NCBI RefSeq assembly: GCF_900105655.1 | Contig: NZ_LT629787.1 | Span: 2,480,001-2,544,000 of the forward strand | Direction: 5' to 3' | DNA from: Halopseudomonas salegens | GTDB lineage: Bacteria > Pseudomonadota > Gammaproteobacteria > Pseudomonadales > Pseudomonadaceae | Length of the DNA: 64,000 nt | Shown here: positions 1 through 9,229 of the stretch, piece after piece | How the letters are laid out: the number at the start of each line of letters is the position of its first letter | Position numbering within the stretch: position 1 is the stretch's first letter | Made by a program: the position numbers and the translations under genes | The notes under the pieces: model-generated | What the model saw: only the letters and a program-made list of their open reading frames with translations | What the model was told of the DNA's origin: nothing | The model's database searches: none

Positions 1-1094
1 ACACCAGCCTCGAATCGGCCGAGAACATTGCCGCCCTGCGTCATACCCCGTCCGGCGCCTTTGGCTCCTGCCGCTACAAACTGAAGAGTCTGGACGCCAA
101 TCGCGCGGAGTACGAACGCTTGATTGAAGTATTCAAGGCGCATGATATCGGTTACTTCTTTTACAACGGTGGCGGCGACTCGGCAGATACCTGCCTCAAA
201 ATCTCACAGCTGGCCGAAACCATGGGATACCCGATACAGGCTATCCATGTCCCCAAAACCGTAGACAATGATCTGCCGGTTACCGATTGCTGCCCCGGCT
301 TCGGCTCGGTAGCCAAATATGTCGCCACCTCGATTCGGGAAGCCGGCTTTGACGTTGCCTCCATGGCAGCCACATCAACCAAGGTCTTCATTCTTGAGGT
401 CATGGGTCGGCATGCCGGCTGGATCACCGCAGCCTGCGGCCTGGCCAGTGAAGCCGAAGGTGAGCCGCCGCATATTCTGCTGTTCCCCGAGATCGAATTC
501 GACCAGGCTACCTTCCTCGCCCGGGTTGATGAATGCGTGAAAACGCATGGCTATTGCGTGATCGGGGTGTCGGAAGGCATCAAGAATACCGACGGCAAGT
601 TCCTGTCGGAAACCGGCCTCACCGACGCCTTTGGCCATGCCCAACTGGGCGGCGTCGCCCCGACCATTGCCAAACTGGTCAAGGACGAACTGGGGTACAA
701 ATATCACTGGGCGGTGGCTGACTATCTGCAGCGCGCCGCTCGCCATATCGCATCCAAAGTCGATGTCGAGCAGGCCTATGCCCTCGGGGTAGCCGCTGTC
801 GAGATAGCCCTGGCCGGCAAGAATTCGGTTATGCCGGCGATCCGTCGCCTGCAGGACAACCCCTATCAATGGGATATCATCGAAGCCCCCCTGAAAGACG
901 TTGCCAACGTGGAAAAATTCATGCCGCGCGACTTTATCAGCGCCGACGGATTCCATATTACGGAAGCTTGCCGTCGCTATCTGTCACCACTGATTCAGGG
1001 TGAAGATGCACCGCCGTTCAAGAATGGCCTGCCCAGCTATGTGCGCCTGACCAATACCAGCATCGCTCGCAAGCTGCCACCTTTCAGCGTCTGA
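1..1094 (+). CDS. pfp: PPi-dependent 6-phosphofructokinase, 5' truncated
   Basis: Phosphorylates fructose 6-phosphate, probably using pyrophosphate as donor, in cytoplasmic glycolysis or gluconeogenesis. The reading frame is open from base 3, so the gene starts outside the window and the N-terminal nucleotide-binding glycine loop is missing. Visible family motifs are GGDSADT at about bases 171-191, PKTVDND at about 252-272 (catalytic aspartates) and MGRHAGWI at about 403-426 (fructose 6-phosphate binding). The Asp-Ser form of the first motif and the lysine in PKTVDND are typical of PPi enzymes, whereas ATP-PfkA has GGDGS and PGTIDND. It ends at a strong terminator. A pyrophosphatase gene lies only 730 bp downstream, which fits a role in PPi balance. 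Donor specificity is inferred from motifs. Confidence 0.9.
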   Translation, partial: TSLESAENIAALRHTPSGAFGSCRYKLKSLDANRAEYERLIEVFKAHDIGYFFYNGGGDSADTCLKISQLAETMGYPIQAIHVPKTVDNDLPVTDCCPGFGSVAKYVATSIREAGFDVASMAATSTKVFILEVMGRHAGWITAACGLASEAEGEPPHILLFPEIEFDQATFLARVDECVKTHGYCVIGVSEGIKNTDGKFLSETGLTDAFGHAQLGGVAPTIAKLVKDELGYKYHWAVADYLQRAARHIASKVDVEQAYALGVAAVEIALAGKNSVMPAIRRLQDNPYQWDIIEAPLKDVANVEKFMPRDFISADGFHITEACRRYLSPLIQGEDAPPFKNGLPSYVRLTNTSIARKLPPFSV

Positions 1095-1111
1095 GCACGC
1101 CCCAGAGCAGC

Positions 1112-1148
1112 AACGGCTCCCAGTCTGAGACTGTGGAGCCGTTTTTTT
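1112..1148 (+). terminator. Rho-independent terminator after pfp
   Basis: Nine-base stem AACGGCTCC/GGAGCCGTT is extended inward by CAGTC/GACTG with one bulged T and a TGA loop. It runs directly into a tract of T. It lies 18 bases after the pfp stop and ends that transcription unit. Confidence 0.88.
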
Positions 1149-1246
1149 GTCCCGCCCCATTGCGCATTGTCTCGGCCTGAGGCAGCATTTAAGGCTGACC
1201 CCATACAAACTGACAGCCATTAACTGACCAAATCAGAGGAATTCGT

Positions 1247-1693
1247 ATGCGTATTGTGCAAGCGGGCGTTGAGCGTCTGGATGAAATCACCCCGCTGTTT
1301 ATCAAATACCGCGAGTTTTACGGCCAATCCCCCAAACCGGAAGCCTCCGAACGCTTTCTTCGGGCTCGCCTGCAGGAAGATGAAGCGGTAATCCTGCTCG
1401 CCGAAGATGAAAGCACTGGCAAAGTCCTGGGCTTCTGCCAGTTCATTCCCAGTTTTTCTGCCCTGACGCTGACTGCCAGCTGGGTGCTCAAAGGCATTTA
1501 CGTGATTGAAGAAGCGCGCCGACAACTGGTGGCAGACCGCATGATCAACCACGCCAAGGAGCTGGCAAAAACCAAGGGCATCGGTCGCATGACGGTAATG
1601 ACAGGGGAAAGCAATGAAGCTGCCCATGAGCTCTATCGCTCATTGGGTTTCACCGATGATGTCGATTTCCGTTATTTTGCCTCCAAGCTATAG
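1247..1693 (+). CDS. GNAT-family N-acetyltransferase
   Basis: A 148-residue single-domain acetyltransferase of the GNAT fold, which transfers acetyl from acetyl-CoA to an amino group; the substrate is unknown. The central strand and pyrophosphate loop lie around residues 85-105 (LKGIYVIEEARRQLVADRMI, in place of the usual QRRGIG loop). The C-terminal motif NEAAHELYRSLGF at about 124-136 is the classic motif B. ATG 1247 follows an AGAGGA ribosome site by seven bases. The gene has its own hairpin terminator and sits alone between pfp and ppa, so it is probably monocistronic. The loop is less canonical than usual, but the C-terminal motif makes the family call secure. Confidence 0.85.
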   Translation: MRIVQAGVERLDEITPLFIKYREFYGQSPKPEASERFLRARLQEDEAVILLAEDESTGKVLGFCQFIPSFSALTLTASWVLKGIYVIEEARRQLVADRMINHAKELAKTKGIGRMTVMTGESNEAAHELYRSLGFTDDVDFRYFASKL

Positions 1694-1707
1694 CTGCCCG
1701 GCACAGG

Positions 1708-1733
1708 ACAGCCGGCAAGAACCGGCTGTTTAT
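1708..1733 (+). terminator. Probable terminator after the GNAT gene
   Basis: Perfect eight-base stem ACAGCCGG/CCGGCTGT with a six-base loop, followed by TTTATA. The T tract is short, so termination may be partial. It lies 15 bases after the stop codon and just ahead of the ppa promoter. Confidence 0.55.
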
Positions 1734-1755
1734 ACCTTGGTCGAAGTCATTTTAC

Positions 1756-1784
1756 TTGGTATCGCGGCCCCGAACGCCTATAAT
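1756..1784 (+). promoter_or_regulatory. Sigma70-type promoter of ppa
   Basis: TTGGTA, 17-base spacer, perfect TATAAT. The -10 hexamer ends 39 bases before the ppa start codon. It is one of the best consensus matches seen in the window and fits a constitutive housekeeping gene. Confidence 0.75.
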
Positions 1785-1823
1785 GCGCGCGACTTTTTCC
1801 TTCATGCCCGAATCAGGTAAACC

Positions 1824-2351
1824 ATGAGCTACGACCAGATCCCCGCAGGCAAAGACATCCCCAACGACATCTACGTCGCCATCGAGATCCCCGCCAACCA
1901 CGCACCGATCAAATACGAAATCGACAAGGACAGCAGCGCACTCTTTGTTGATCGTTTCATGGCTACGCCGATGTTCTACCCGGCCAACTACGGGTATATA
2001 CCCAACACCCTGGCTGATGATGGCGACCCGCTTGACGTACTCGTGGTTACCCCTCACCCGGTAGCACCGGGCGCAGTTATCCGGGCACGCCCGGTTGGCG
2101 TGCTGCACATGACCGATGATGGCGGCGGCGACGCCAAATTGATCGCCGTACCGCACGACAAGCTCAGTGCGCTGTACCGTGACATCAAGGAGTACACCGA
2201 CCTGCCGGAACTGTTGATTCAACAGGTTCAGCACTTCTTCGAGAACTACAAGGATCTGGAGCCCGGAAAATGGGTCAAGATCGACCGCTGGGGCAATGCA
2301 GACGAAGCCCGCGCGGAAATTGTTAAGGCCGTGGAAGCCTATCAAAAATAA
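1824..2351 (+). CDS. ppa: Inorganic pyrophosphatase (family I)
   Basis: Hydrolyses cytoplasmic pyrophosphate to phosphate, pulling biosynthetic reactions forward. The 175-residue length is normal for bacterial family I enzymes. The signature [10 protein letters not shown] around residues 65-74 carries the metal-binding aspartates, and the [12 protein letters not shown] stretch before it and the [10 protein letters not shown] segment near residue 148 are also family hallmarks. It has a consensus promoter upstream and a terminator downstream, so it is monocistronic. Its closeness to a PPi-type phosphofructokinase is notable, because the two compete for the same PPi pool. Confidence 0.97.
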   Translation: MSYDQIPAGKDIPNDIYVAIEIPANHAPIKYEIDKDSSALFVDRFMATPMFYPANYGYIPNTLADDGDPLDVLVVTPHPVAPGAVIRARPVGVLHMTDDGGGDAKLIAVPHDKLSALYRDIKEYTDLPELLIQQVQHFFENYKDLEPGKWVKIDRWGNADEARAEIVKAVEAYQK

Positions 2352-2365
2352 GCTTCCTGCCCCCT

Positions 2366-2396
2366 GAAAAAGCCGGCCACAAGCTGGCTTTTTTTA
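2366..2396 (+). terminator. Rho-independent terminator after ppa
   Basis: AAAGCCGGC/GCTGGCTTT stem (one G-T pair) with a short CACAA loop, flanked by A's upstream and seven T's downstream. It starts 15 bases after the ppa stop. Confidence 0.88.
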
Positions 2397-2471
2397 TGCC
2401 TGCGCGCCAGCCGCTTCGCCTCGGTTACACTGCTTCTTTTACCTTATTCGACTGCAAGGCTCCACTCAGCC

Positions 2472-3236
2472 ATGAATGACCGCTACTTTGATCAGTTGGG
2501 CAGCCATCTGGCGCGCAAAATCTACGCCGGCCCCAAGGGGGCGATCCGCCTCGCCGTCCTTACCCGGGACCTGCAGGAATGGTTGCCGGCAGCGGACAGC
2601 ACCGCCCTTGAAGTACTGGACGTCGGGGCCGGGCTGGGCCATATCAGCGCCTGGCTGGCGGAACGCGGGCACGATGTAACCGTCAGCGAACCTTCCCCCG
2701 AGATGCTGAGCGCCGCTCGCGAGCGACTGGACAATGCAGGCACTCCCGCCGGCGCCTATTGGCCATTGCCACTGCAGGACCTCCCTGCCCAGGGGCAACA
2801 ATTTGATCTGGTAATTTGCCATGCAGTTCTGGAATGGCTGGCTGACCCGCAATCGGCCCTCGCGCACCTGAGATCATTATTGAAAACCGGCGGCATGCTA
2901 TCGCTGGCTTTCTACAATCGCGACGCCTTGATCTATCGCAACCTGATCAAGGGCCAATTCCGCAAACTCGAGCGCCAGCAGTTGGCTGGAGTAGGCCAGC
3001 GCGGCCTGACCCCGCAGCAACCTGTTGATCCACGCGAATTGGCCCATTGGGCCAGCAACGCCGGTCTGACCAGGGAGCACGAAAGCGGAATACGGGTGTT
3101 TTACGATTACATGCCGCCCCACTGGCAAAAGCTGGCCGAAGAAGACGACGTGATTCGCGAGGAACTGGCCTACAGCCGCCACCCGGCATACGCCCCTCTC
3201 GGGCGTTATCTGCATTGGTGGCTAAGGCGTGACTGA
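2472..3236 (+). CDS. cmoM: tRNA 5-carboxymethoxyuridine methyltransferase CmoM
   Basis: SAM-dependent methyltransferase that converts cmo5U to its methyl ester at the wobble position of certain tRNAs. The 254-residue protein follows E. coli CmoM (SmtA) along its length. The N-terminus MNDRYFDQLGSHLARKIYAG matches the family start, motif I is VLDVGAGLGHISAWLAERGH at about residues 50-69, HAVLEWLADP lies near 118-127, GGMLSLAFYN near 139-148, and the C-terminal GIRVFYDYMP and LGRYLHWW segments are characteristic. It converges with yciH with only two bases between the stop codons. Confidence rests on remembered alignment with SmtA. Confidence 0.88.
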   Translation: MNDRYFDQLGSHLARKIYAGPKGAIRLAVLTRDLQEWLPAADSTALEVLDVGAGLGHISAWLAERGHDVTVSEPSPEMLSAARERLDNAGTPAGAYWPLPLQDLPAQGQQFDLVICHAVLEWLADPQSALAHLRSLLKTGGMLSLAFYNRDALIYRNLIKGQFRKLERQQLAGVGQRGLTPQQPVDPRELAHWASNAGLTREHESGIRVFYDYMPPHWQKLAEEDDVIREELAYSRHPAYAPLGRYLHWWLRRD

Positions 3237-3238
3237 GC

Positions 3239-3607
3239 TCAACCGCCACTGCGTTTGACACTGAATCCTTGCTCACGCAGCCATTGGCACAAGAGCTCGA
3301 CCTGATCCCCCTGTATCTCGATCACACCCTCCTTGACTGCGCCGCCACAACCACATCGGGTTTTCATTCGCTTGGCCAGGGCCTTTAGCTCTTCGACCGG
3401 CAACAATACTCCAGCGACCGTGGTCACCGTTTTGCCGCCCCGGCCCTTGCTTTCTCGCCGCACGCGCACAATGCCGTCACCTTCCGGCACCCTTGGTTCA
3501 GCACAGCGACATTCCGCCACCGGGGCACCGCAGTCAGGACACATACGCCCACTCTCGGTGGAATAAACCAACCCACCCAGAGCCTGCAAACCACTGGCTT
3601 TCTTCAT
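3239..3607 (-). CDS. yciH: YciH, SUI1/eIF1-like translation factor
   Basis: A 122-residue protein homologous to eukaryotic initiation factor eIF1 (SUI1) that may influence start-site fidelity at the ribosome; its bacterial role is not firmly settled. Residues 22-35 hold a small cysteine cluster (CPDCGAP...CRC). The SUI1 fold spans about 44-118, with KGRGGKTVTTVAGV at 54-67 and the TRCGCGGAVKEG signature at about 83-94 that marks the family. ATG 3607 begins MKKASGLQALGGLVYST, as in other YciH proteins. It converges on cmoM. Confidence 0.93.
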   Translation of the reverse strand: MKKASGLQALGGLVYSTESGRMCPDCGAPVAECRCAEPRVPEGDGIVRVRRESKGRGGKTVTTVAGVLLPVEELKALAKRMKTRCGCGGAVKEGVIEIQGDQVELLCQWLREQGFSVKRSGG

Positions 3608-3847
3608 TGCTGACCGCCTTGTTAACTACCGGTTAGGGAACCAATTTGCTCAATAATCTATCTGAAGAATGATTTTACCAGCCAGCGAGCCGCTGAAAAA
3701 CAGAGACGAGGCAGTCGCAGCCGCTGACCGCAACGCAATGTTCAGCAACAACGTCAGGCAGCAATGTGCAGCCTGAGACCATTTGCCACTCGGCAGTGGC
3801 TTCCTGTGTCATTATGATGGTGCCTTTTGAATGACTTGAGACTGCTT

Positions 3848-5698
3848 ATGCTGCTTTTGCGTGTCCTGCTGATCTGTATCCTGTTGCTTGGCGCCAGCGC
3901 TCAGGCCAACCCGTTTTCATCCGACAGTGACAGCGGACTGAGCAGCCCGTTCTCTTCCGGCAGCTCCCTGCAGCATGACTTTCTGCCCGTCAATGAAGCT
4001 TTCCGCCCCATGCTGGACGAGGTCGACGAGCAGCACATCAGCCTGTACTTCGATATTGCCCCCGGCTACTACCTGTATCGCCATCGCTTTGAATTTGCCC
4101 TGACCAGTGGCGACGAGATTACCCGCATCGACTTGCCATCCGGCAAAGCCATGCATGATGAGTTCTTTGGGGATATCGAGGCCTACTACGACGAGGTCAG
4201 CGTCCAGCTGCAGCATGCAGTGGGCACCCTACCCGGCGGCCAACTGCAAGTGAGCTTTCAGGGCTGCGCCGATGCAGGCCTGTGCTATCCACCGGAAACC
4301 GTATTGCTTGATTTACCCGGTGCAGGCGGCACCGACAATACCAATAGCCAGGCAAACCCCGCAGCCACTGCCAGTGGCGCACCGGATGCGGGCGGTGCCA
4401 GTCGTTTTCAGTCGCTGCTGCAAGGCGGGCAACTCGGTCTGGCACTCTTGCTGTTCTTTCTTGCCGGCCTGGGGCTGACGTTCACCCCCTGCGTGCTGCC
4501 GATGTTGCCGATTCTGTCCAGCCTGGTCGTCGGGCGTGATGATATTGACCGCCCAAGGGCGTTGATACTCGCGCTCAGCTATGTGCTGGCCATGGCTATC
4601 AGTTTCGCCCTGGTCGGGGCACTGATCGGTACCTTTGGTGCCGCGCTGAATATCCAGGCGCGCCTGCAATCGGTCTGGGTCTTGAGCATTTTTGCCTTGT
4701 TCTTCGTCGCCTTTGCCCTGGCCATGTTCGGCCTGTTCGAACTCCGCTTGCCCGCTCGCCTGCGCGAACCGATAGAGCATCTGGCCGGCCGCACACGCGG
4801 CGGCTCGATTCCCGGTGCAGCAACCATGGGCGTGCTCTCAACACTGGTGGTCTCGCCCTGTATTTCAGCCCCGCTGGCCGGAGCGCTGGTTTACATCAGC
4901 GCCACCGGCAATGCCATGAGTGGCGCAGCCACCCTGTTTGCCCTGGCCCTGGGCATGGGACTGCCACTGCTGCTCGTCGCAGTCTTCGGCAACGCCCTGC
5001 TGCCCCGCTCAGGCGCCTGGCTGGAAACGGTCAAGCAGCTTTTCGGCTTCGGCTTGCTCGGGGTCGCCATCTGGCTACTGGAACGTGTGCTCCCCGGCCC
5101 CGTCAGCCTGGCACTGTGGGCTGCGCTCACTGCGGGCCTGGCTGTACGCCTCGGACTATTTGACCGTACGCCGAAAAATGCACCCGGCAAGATTGCCCAG
5201 ACACTGGCCCTGCTCAGCGCCATCTATGCGGCCGCAGCATTGTTCGGCAGCCTGGCCGGCAACTCTGACCCACTTCGCCCACTGGCCAACCTGGGTACTA
5301 CCAGTGGTAGCGCCAGCAGCTCAGTCAACACCGGCTTTGCCAGCGTGACTGACCAGGCGGGACTGCAGGCCATGCTGCAGCAGGCAAACGAGCAACAACG
5401 TCCTGCCATCATTGAGCTTTACGCTGACTGGTGCATCAGTTGCAAACAGATCGAGCGCGATATTCTGGCCCGTCCAGATATCCAGCAAGCCATGCAGGGC
5501 CTGGTGCGCATCAAGCTTGATATGACAGCCAACACTCCGGACCAGCGTGCATGGCTGCAGCAACACCAATTATTTGGTCCACCGGCTTTTCTTTTTTTCA
5601 CCCCTGACGGCATTGAAGCTACCGAACTTCGCATACAGGGCGAGACTGATCGCACCGCGTTCAGCGCACGGCTAGAGGCACTGGCCGCTCTCAACTGA
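3848..5698 (+). CDS. dsbD: Thiol:disulfide interchange protein DsbD
   Basis: Inner-membrane reductase that carries electrons from cytoplasmic thioredoxin to periplasmic DsbC/DsbG and cytochrome c maturation. Order of parts: signal peptide ending ASAQA; periplasmic alpha domain with the cysteine pair in GCADAGLCYPPE; eight-helix CcdA-like core with essential cysteines in TFTPCVLPMLPIL and VVSPCISAPLAGAL; C-terminal thioredoxin domain with active site WCISCK around bases 5431-5448. At about 616 residues it is full length. I chose ATG 3848 because it begins directly with a normal signal peptide; an in-frame TTG at 3827 would add seven residues. It heads the conserved block with aroQ-accBC downstream. 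Confidence 0.93.
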   Translation: MLLLRVLLICILLLGASAQANPFSSDSDSGLSSPFSSGSSLQHDFLPVNEAFRPMLDEVDEQHISLYFDIAPGYYLYRHRFEFALTSGDEITRIDLPSGKAMHDEFFGDIEAYYDEVSVQLQHAVGTLPGGQLQVSFQGCADAGLCYPPETVLLDLPGAGGTDNTNSQANPAATASGAPDAGGASRFQSLLQGGQLGLALLLFFLAGLGLTFTPCVLPMLPILSSLVVGRDDIDRPRALILALSYVLAMAISFALVGALIGTFGAALNIQARLQSVWVLSIFALFFVAFALAMFGLFELRLPARLREPIEHLAGRTRGGSIPGAATMGVLSTLVVSPCISAPLAGALVYISATGNAMSGAATLFALALGMGLPLLLVAVFGNALLPRSGAWLETVKQLFGFGLLGVAIWLLERVLPGPVSLALWAALTAGLAVRLGLFDRTPKNAPGKIAQTLALLSAIYAAAALFGSLAGNSDPLRPLANLGTTSGSASSSVNTGFASVTDQAGLQAMLQQANEQQRPAIIELYADWCISCKQIERDILARPDIQQAMQGLVRIKLDMTANTPDQRAWLQQHQLFGPPAFLFFTPDGIEATELRIQGETDRTAFSARLEALAALN

Positions 5699-5857
5699 TC
5701 AACTTCTGAACAATTTCGGCCTTCTTGCGGGCATCATGCTGCTATCTGAAGACAACCAACAGATTCTGGACAGCGCTTGCGCTTTCCGGCAAACTCCCAG
5801 ACAGAACACTGACCCAGTGGTCAGCTCAGCAACAGGTATTCAGCCGGATTCAACATC

Positions 5858-6313
5858 ATGGCCAGCATTCTGGTTCTGCACGGACCCAATCTAAATCTGT
5901 TAGGCAGCCGCGAACCGGGTGTCTACGGTGCCGTCACTCTGCCGCAGATCGATCAACGCTTGCGCGAGCTGGCCAGCAGCCAGGGGCATCACCTGCTCAG
6001 CCTGCAAAGCAATGCCGAGCATGAGCTGATCGAGCGCATCCATGCTGCCCGTGACGAAGCCATCGACTACATCATCATCAATCCCGCCGCATTTACTCAT
6101 ACCAGCGTTGCCATACGTGACGCATTGCTGGCGGTGAGCATCCCATTCATCGAGGTGCATTTGTCCAACGTGCATCGCCGAGAAGCTTTTCGTCATCACT
6201 CCTTCTTTTCCGACGCCGCCGAAGGGGTGATTTGCGGCCTTGGCGCCCAGGGTTACGAACTGGCCTTGCAAGCCGCACTGCAACGCGCCGAACAAGCGAA
6301 TTCGATTCAATAA
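5858..6313 (+). CDS. aroQ: 3-dehydroquinate dehydratase, type II
   Basis: Converts 3-dehydroquinate to 3-dehydroshikimate in the shikimate pathway. The 151-residue size fits the dodecameric type II class. It carries [17 protein letters not shown] near the N-terminus (catalytic Arg/Tyr loop), [16 protein letters not shown] at about residues 76-91, and [17 protein letters not shown] at about 101-117 with the catalytic His. Only 28 bases separate it from accB, so aroQ-accB-accC form an operon, as in many gammaproteobacteria. Confidence 0.97.
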   Translation: MASILVLHGPNLNLLGSREPGVYGAVTLPQIDQRLRELASSQGHHLLSLQSNAEHELIERIHAARDEAIDYIIINPAAFTHTSVAIRDALLAVSIPFIEVHLSNVHRREAFRHHSFFSDAAEGVICGLGAQGYELALQAALQRAEQANSIQ

Positions 6314-6341
6314 ATAAATCTGTACTGGAGTACATACAACA

Positions 6342-6806
6342 ATGGATATTCGTAAAGTCAAAAAACTGATCGAGCTGCTGGAGGAATCCGGTATTGACGA
6401 ACTGGAGATTCACGAAGGCGAAGAGTCCGTTCGCATCAGCCGTCACAGCAAACAGCTGGCTCCGCAGCATCAGTACTTTGCGCCGCAACCCATGCCAGCA
6501 GCCTCAGCACCGGCACCAGCCGGTGCGGCCCCGGCCGCCGCACCGGCAGTCGAAGCTGCCGAAACACCGGCTGGCCATCTGGTCCGCTCGCCCATGGTTG
6601 GCACCTTCTACGAAGCCCCGTCACCCGCCTCGCCGGCCTTTGCCAGTGTTGGCCAGAGCGTAAAAGCCGGTGATGTGCTGTGTATCGTGGAAGCGATGAA
6701 AATGATGAATCACATCGAAGCCGACAAGAGCGGCGTGATTCAGGCCATCCTGGTTGATAACGGCCAGCCGGTGGAATTCGATCAACCCTTGTTCAGCATC
6801 GCCTGA
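6342..6806 (+). CDS. accB: Biotin carboxyl carrier protein of acetyl-CoA carboxylase
   Basis: Carries the biotin that shuttles CO2 between AccC and AccAD in the first step of fatty-acid synthesis. It is 154 residues long. The N-terminal oligomerisation segment ([20 protein letters not shown]) is followed by a long Ala/Pro linker at about residues 45-80, then the biotinyl domain with the biotinylation site VEAMKMM around residue 112-118. It lies between aroQ and accC with 19 bases to the next start, and is translated from ATG 6342 after a TGGAG-type site. Confidence 0.98.
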   Translation: MDIRKVKKLIELLEESGIDELEIHEGEESVRISRHSKQLAPQHQYFAPQPMPAASAPAPAGAAPAAAPAVEAAETPAGHLVRSPMVGTFYEAPSPASPAFASVGQSVKAGDVLCIVEAMKMMNHIEADKSGVIQAILVDNGQPVEFDQPLFSIA

Positions 6807-6825
6807 GCCCTGCCCGGAGCCAACG

Positions 6826-8166
6826 ATGCAGAAAGTACTCATAGCCAACCGCGGTGAAATTGCCCTGCGCGTGATTCGCGCCTGCAAGGAACTGGGGTTG
6901 AAAACCGTCGCCGTGCACTCTACGGCTGATCGCGAACTCATGCACCTGGCACTGGCTGACGAGTCCGTGTGTATTGGCCCAGCCAATGCCACAGCGTCTT
7001 ACCTGAATATTCCAGCCATCATCAGTGCCGCCGAGGTAACCGGCGCCGAGGGCATCCATCCCGGTTACGGCTTTCTCGCCGAGAATGCTGATTTTGCCGA
7101 ACAGATCGAGCGCTCGGGTTTTACCTTCATTGGCCCCAAGGCCGACGTCATTCGCCTGATGGGTGACAAGGTATCCGCCATTGCCGCCATGAAGGCCACT
7201 GGCGTTCCAACGGTACCCGGTTCCGATGGTCCCCTGCCGGAGGATGAAGCCGAATGTCTGGCCATTGGTCGCCGGGTAGGCTATCCGGTCATCATCAAGG
7301 CTGCCGGCGGCGGCGGCGGTCGCGGCATGCGCGTGGTGCATCAGGAAGAAGACCTGCTGAAATCCATTCGCCTGACCCGTACCGAAGCCGGTGCAGCTTT
7401 TGGCAACCCTGTCGTGTATCTGGAGAAATTCCTGACCAACCCACGTCACGTGGAAGTACAGGTGCTCTCCGATGGCCAGGGCAATGCCATCCATCTGGGG
7501 GATCGTGACTGCTCACTGCAGCGTCGCCACCAGAAGATCATTGAAGAAGCACCGGCTCCCGGTATCGATGAGAAAGCCCGCGCCGAAGTGCTGGCTCGCT
7601 GCGTACAAGCCTGTATCGATATTGGCTACCAGGGGGCGGGTACTTTTGAGTTCCTCTACGAAGATGGCGGTTTCTATTTCATCGAAATGAATACCCGCGT
7701 TCAGGTTGAGCACCCGGTTTCGGAAATGGTTACCGGAGTGGATATCGTCAAGGAGCAGCTGCTGATCGCCGCCGGTAACAAGCTGAGCGTGACCCAGGAT
7801 GACGTGGTGATCCGCGGCCATTCCATCGAATGCCGGATCAACGCCGAAGACCCGACGACCTTCATGCCCAGTCCCGGCACCGTAACCTTCTTCCATGCTC
7901 CTGGCGGGAATGGCGTTCGGGTGGATTCGCACCTGTACAGTGGTTACAAGGTACCCCCGAACTACGACTCACTGGTTGGCAAGCTGATCACCTATGGCGC
8001 TACCCGTGATGAGGCCCTCGCCCGTATGCGCAACGCTCTGGATGAACTGGTGGTTGACGGCATCAAGACCAATACACCACTGCATCGGGAACTGGTGCGC
8101 GACGCAGCCTTCTGCAAGGGTGGTGTCAACATTCATTACCTCGAGCACAAGCTGGGAATCAAGTAG
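6826..8166 (+). CDS. accC: Biotin carboxylase subunit of acetyl-CoA carboxylase
   Basis: ATP-dependent carboxylation of AccB-bound biotin. It is 446 residues from ATG 6826 ([20 protein letters not shown]), the usual length and start. ATP-grasp features are visible: the glycine-rich loop [14 protein letters not shown] at about residues 159-172, [21 protein letters not shown] near 225-245, and [20 protein letters not shown] near 286-305, which holds the metal-binding Glu and catalytic Arg. The longer open frame back to 6754 overlaps accB and is unlikely to be used. The operon ends at a strong hairpin 30 bases on. Confidence 0.98.
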   Translation: MQKVLIANRGEIALRVIRACKELGLKTVAVHSTADRELMHLALADESVCIGPANATASYLNIPAIISAAEVTGAEGIHPGYGFLAENADFAEQIERSGFTFIGPKADVIRLMGDKVSAIAAMKATGVPTVPGSDGPLPEDEAECLAIGRRVGYPVIIKAAGGGGGRGMRVVHQEEDLLKSIRLTRTEAGAAFGNPVVYLEKFLTNPRHVEVQVLSDGQGNAIHLGDRDCSLQRRHQKIIEEAPAPGIDEKARAEVLARCVQACIDIGYQGAGTFEFLYEDGGFYFIEMNTRVQVEHPVSEMVTGVDIVKEQLLIAAGNKLSVTQDDVVIRGHSIECRINAEDPTTFMPSPGTVTFFHAPGGNGVRVDSHLYSGYKVPPNYDSLVGKLITYGATRDEALARMRNALDELVVDGIKTNTPLHRELVRDAAFCKGGVNIHYLEHKLGIK

Positions 8167-8197
8167 CGCAAGCTGCAAGAGTATGATGCGGTATCTG

Positions 8198-8225
8198 CGG
8201 GAGCGCACGGCGCTCCCGTTGTTTT
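8198..8225 (+). terminator. Rho-independent terminator after accC
   Basis: Perfect nine-base stem CGGGAGCGC/GCGCTCCCG with an ACG loop, followed by TTGTTTT. It separates the aroQ-accBC operon from prmA. Confidence 0.82.
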
Positions 8226-8278
8226 ATGGATGTTTGCCCCTGACAGCTATCTGCTTGACGCTTTTCTGAAGGAAACCT

Positions 8279-9172
8279 ATGCCCTGGTTACAACTGCGCC
8301 TCGCCATCAGCCCTGATCAAGCCGAGGTGCTGGAAGATGAACTGCTCACCCTGGGTGCGGTATCGGTGACCTTTATGGATGCCGAGGACCAGCCGATTTT
8401 CGAGCCGGATCTGGGCACCACCCCACTGTGGAGCAATACCCATTTGCTCGCGTTGTTCGAGGCCGACCAACAGCCCGATGAACTTCTGGCGCAATTGCGC
8501 TTGTGGCACGACGACACACTGCCTGACTATTCCCATGAACTGATTGCAGATCAGGACTGGGAACGCAGCTGGATGGCTGATTTTACCCCGCTACGCTTTG
8601 GCCGGCGGCTATGGATAGTACCCAGCTGGCACAAGGCGCCCGAACCGGATGCCGTCAATCTGCTGCTTGACCCTGGCCTTGCGTTTGGTACCGGTACCCA
8701 CCCGACTACCGCGCTGTGCCTGGAATGGCTCGATGGTCAGGCACTGGAAGGCTGCAGCCTGGTCGATTTTGGCTGCGGCTCGGGTATTCTGGCAATTGCC
8801 GCTCTTCTGCTCGGCGCAGGCCCGACGACCGGTACGGATATTGACCCACAAGCATTACAGGCCAGCCGTGACAATGCACAACGCAATGGTATTGCCGATG
8901 CTGACCTGTCACTGTACCTGCCCGCAGATATGCCGCAGACTCCGGCTGATGTCGTCGTTGCCAACATTCTCGCCGGCCCGCTGGTCGATCTGGCCGAACA
9001 ACTGACACGCCTGGTCAGGCCTGGCGGCCGGTTGGCGCTGTCAGGTATTCTGCGCGAGCAGGCTGACGAGGTTCTAGCGGCCTACCGCAGCGACTTTGAC
9101 CTCGACCCGGTGGCCGAACGGGATGGCTGGATTCGTATCAGTGGCCGCCGGCTTGGCGCCGCGCACGGATAG
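8279..9172 (+). CDS. prmA: Ribosomal protein L11 methyltransferase
   Basis: Trimethylates several amino groups of ribosomal protein L11 using SAM. It is 297 residues, as expected. The N-terminal substrate-recognition domain covers roughly 1-100. The catalytic domain has [20 protein letters not shown] at about residues 130-149, [14 protein letters not shown] near 162-175 (motif I) and [10 protein letters not shown] near 222-231 (the N-I-L-A-x-P-L catalytic motif). ATG 8279 follows AAGGAAA. It sits between accC and the DUF3426 gene, the standard Pseudomonas order. Confidence 0.97.
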   Translation: MPWLQLRLAISPDQAEVLEDELLTLGAVSVTFMDAEDQPIFEPDLGTTPLWSNTHLLALFEADQQPDELLAQLRLWHDDTLPDYSHELIADQDWERSWMADFTPLRFGRRLWIVPSWHKAPEPDAVNLLLDPGLAFGTGTHPTTALCLEWLDGQALEGCSLVDFGCGSGILAIAALLLGAGPTTGTDIDPQALQASRDNAQRNGIADADLSLYLPADMPQTPADVVVANILAGPLVDLAEQLTRLVRPGGRLALSGILREQADEVLAAYRSDFDLDPVAERDGWIRISGRRLGAAHG

Positions 9173-9229
9173 CGGCAGAATAGGTACTGACTGTTTTTGC
9201 CGGCGACAACAAAGGATCCGACCCCCATC

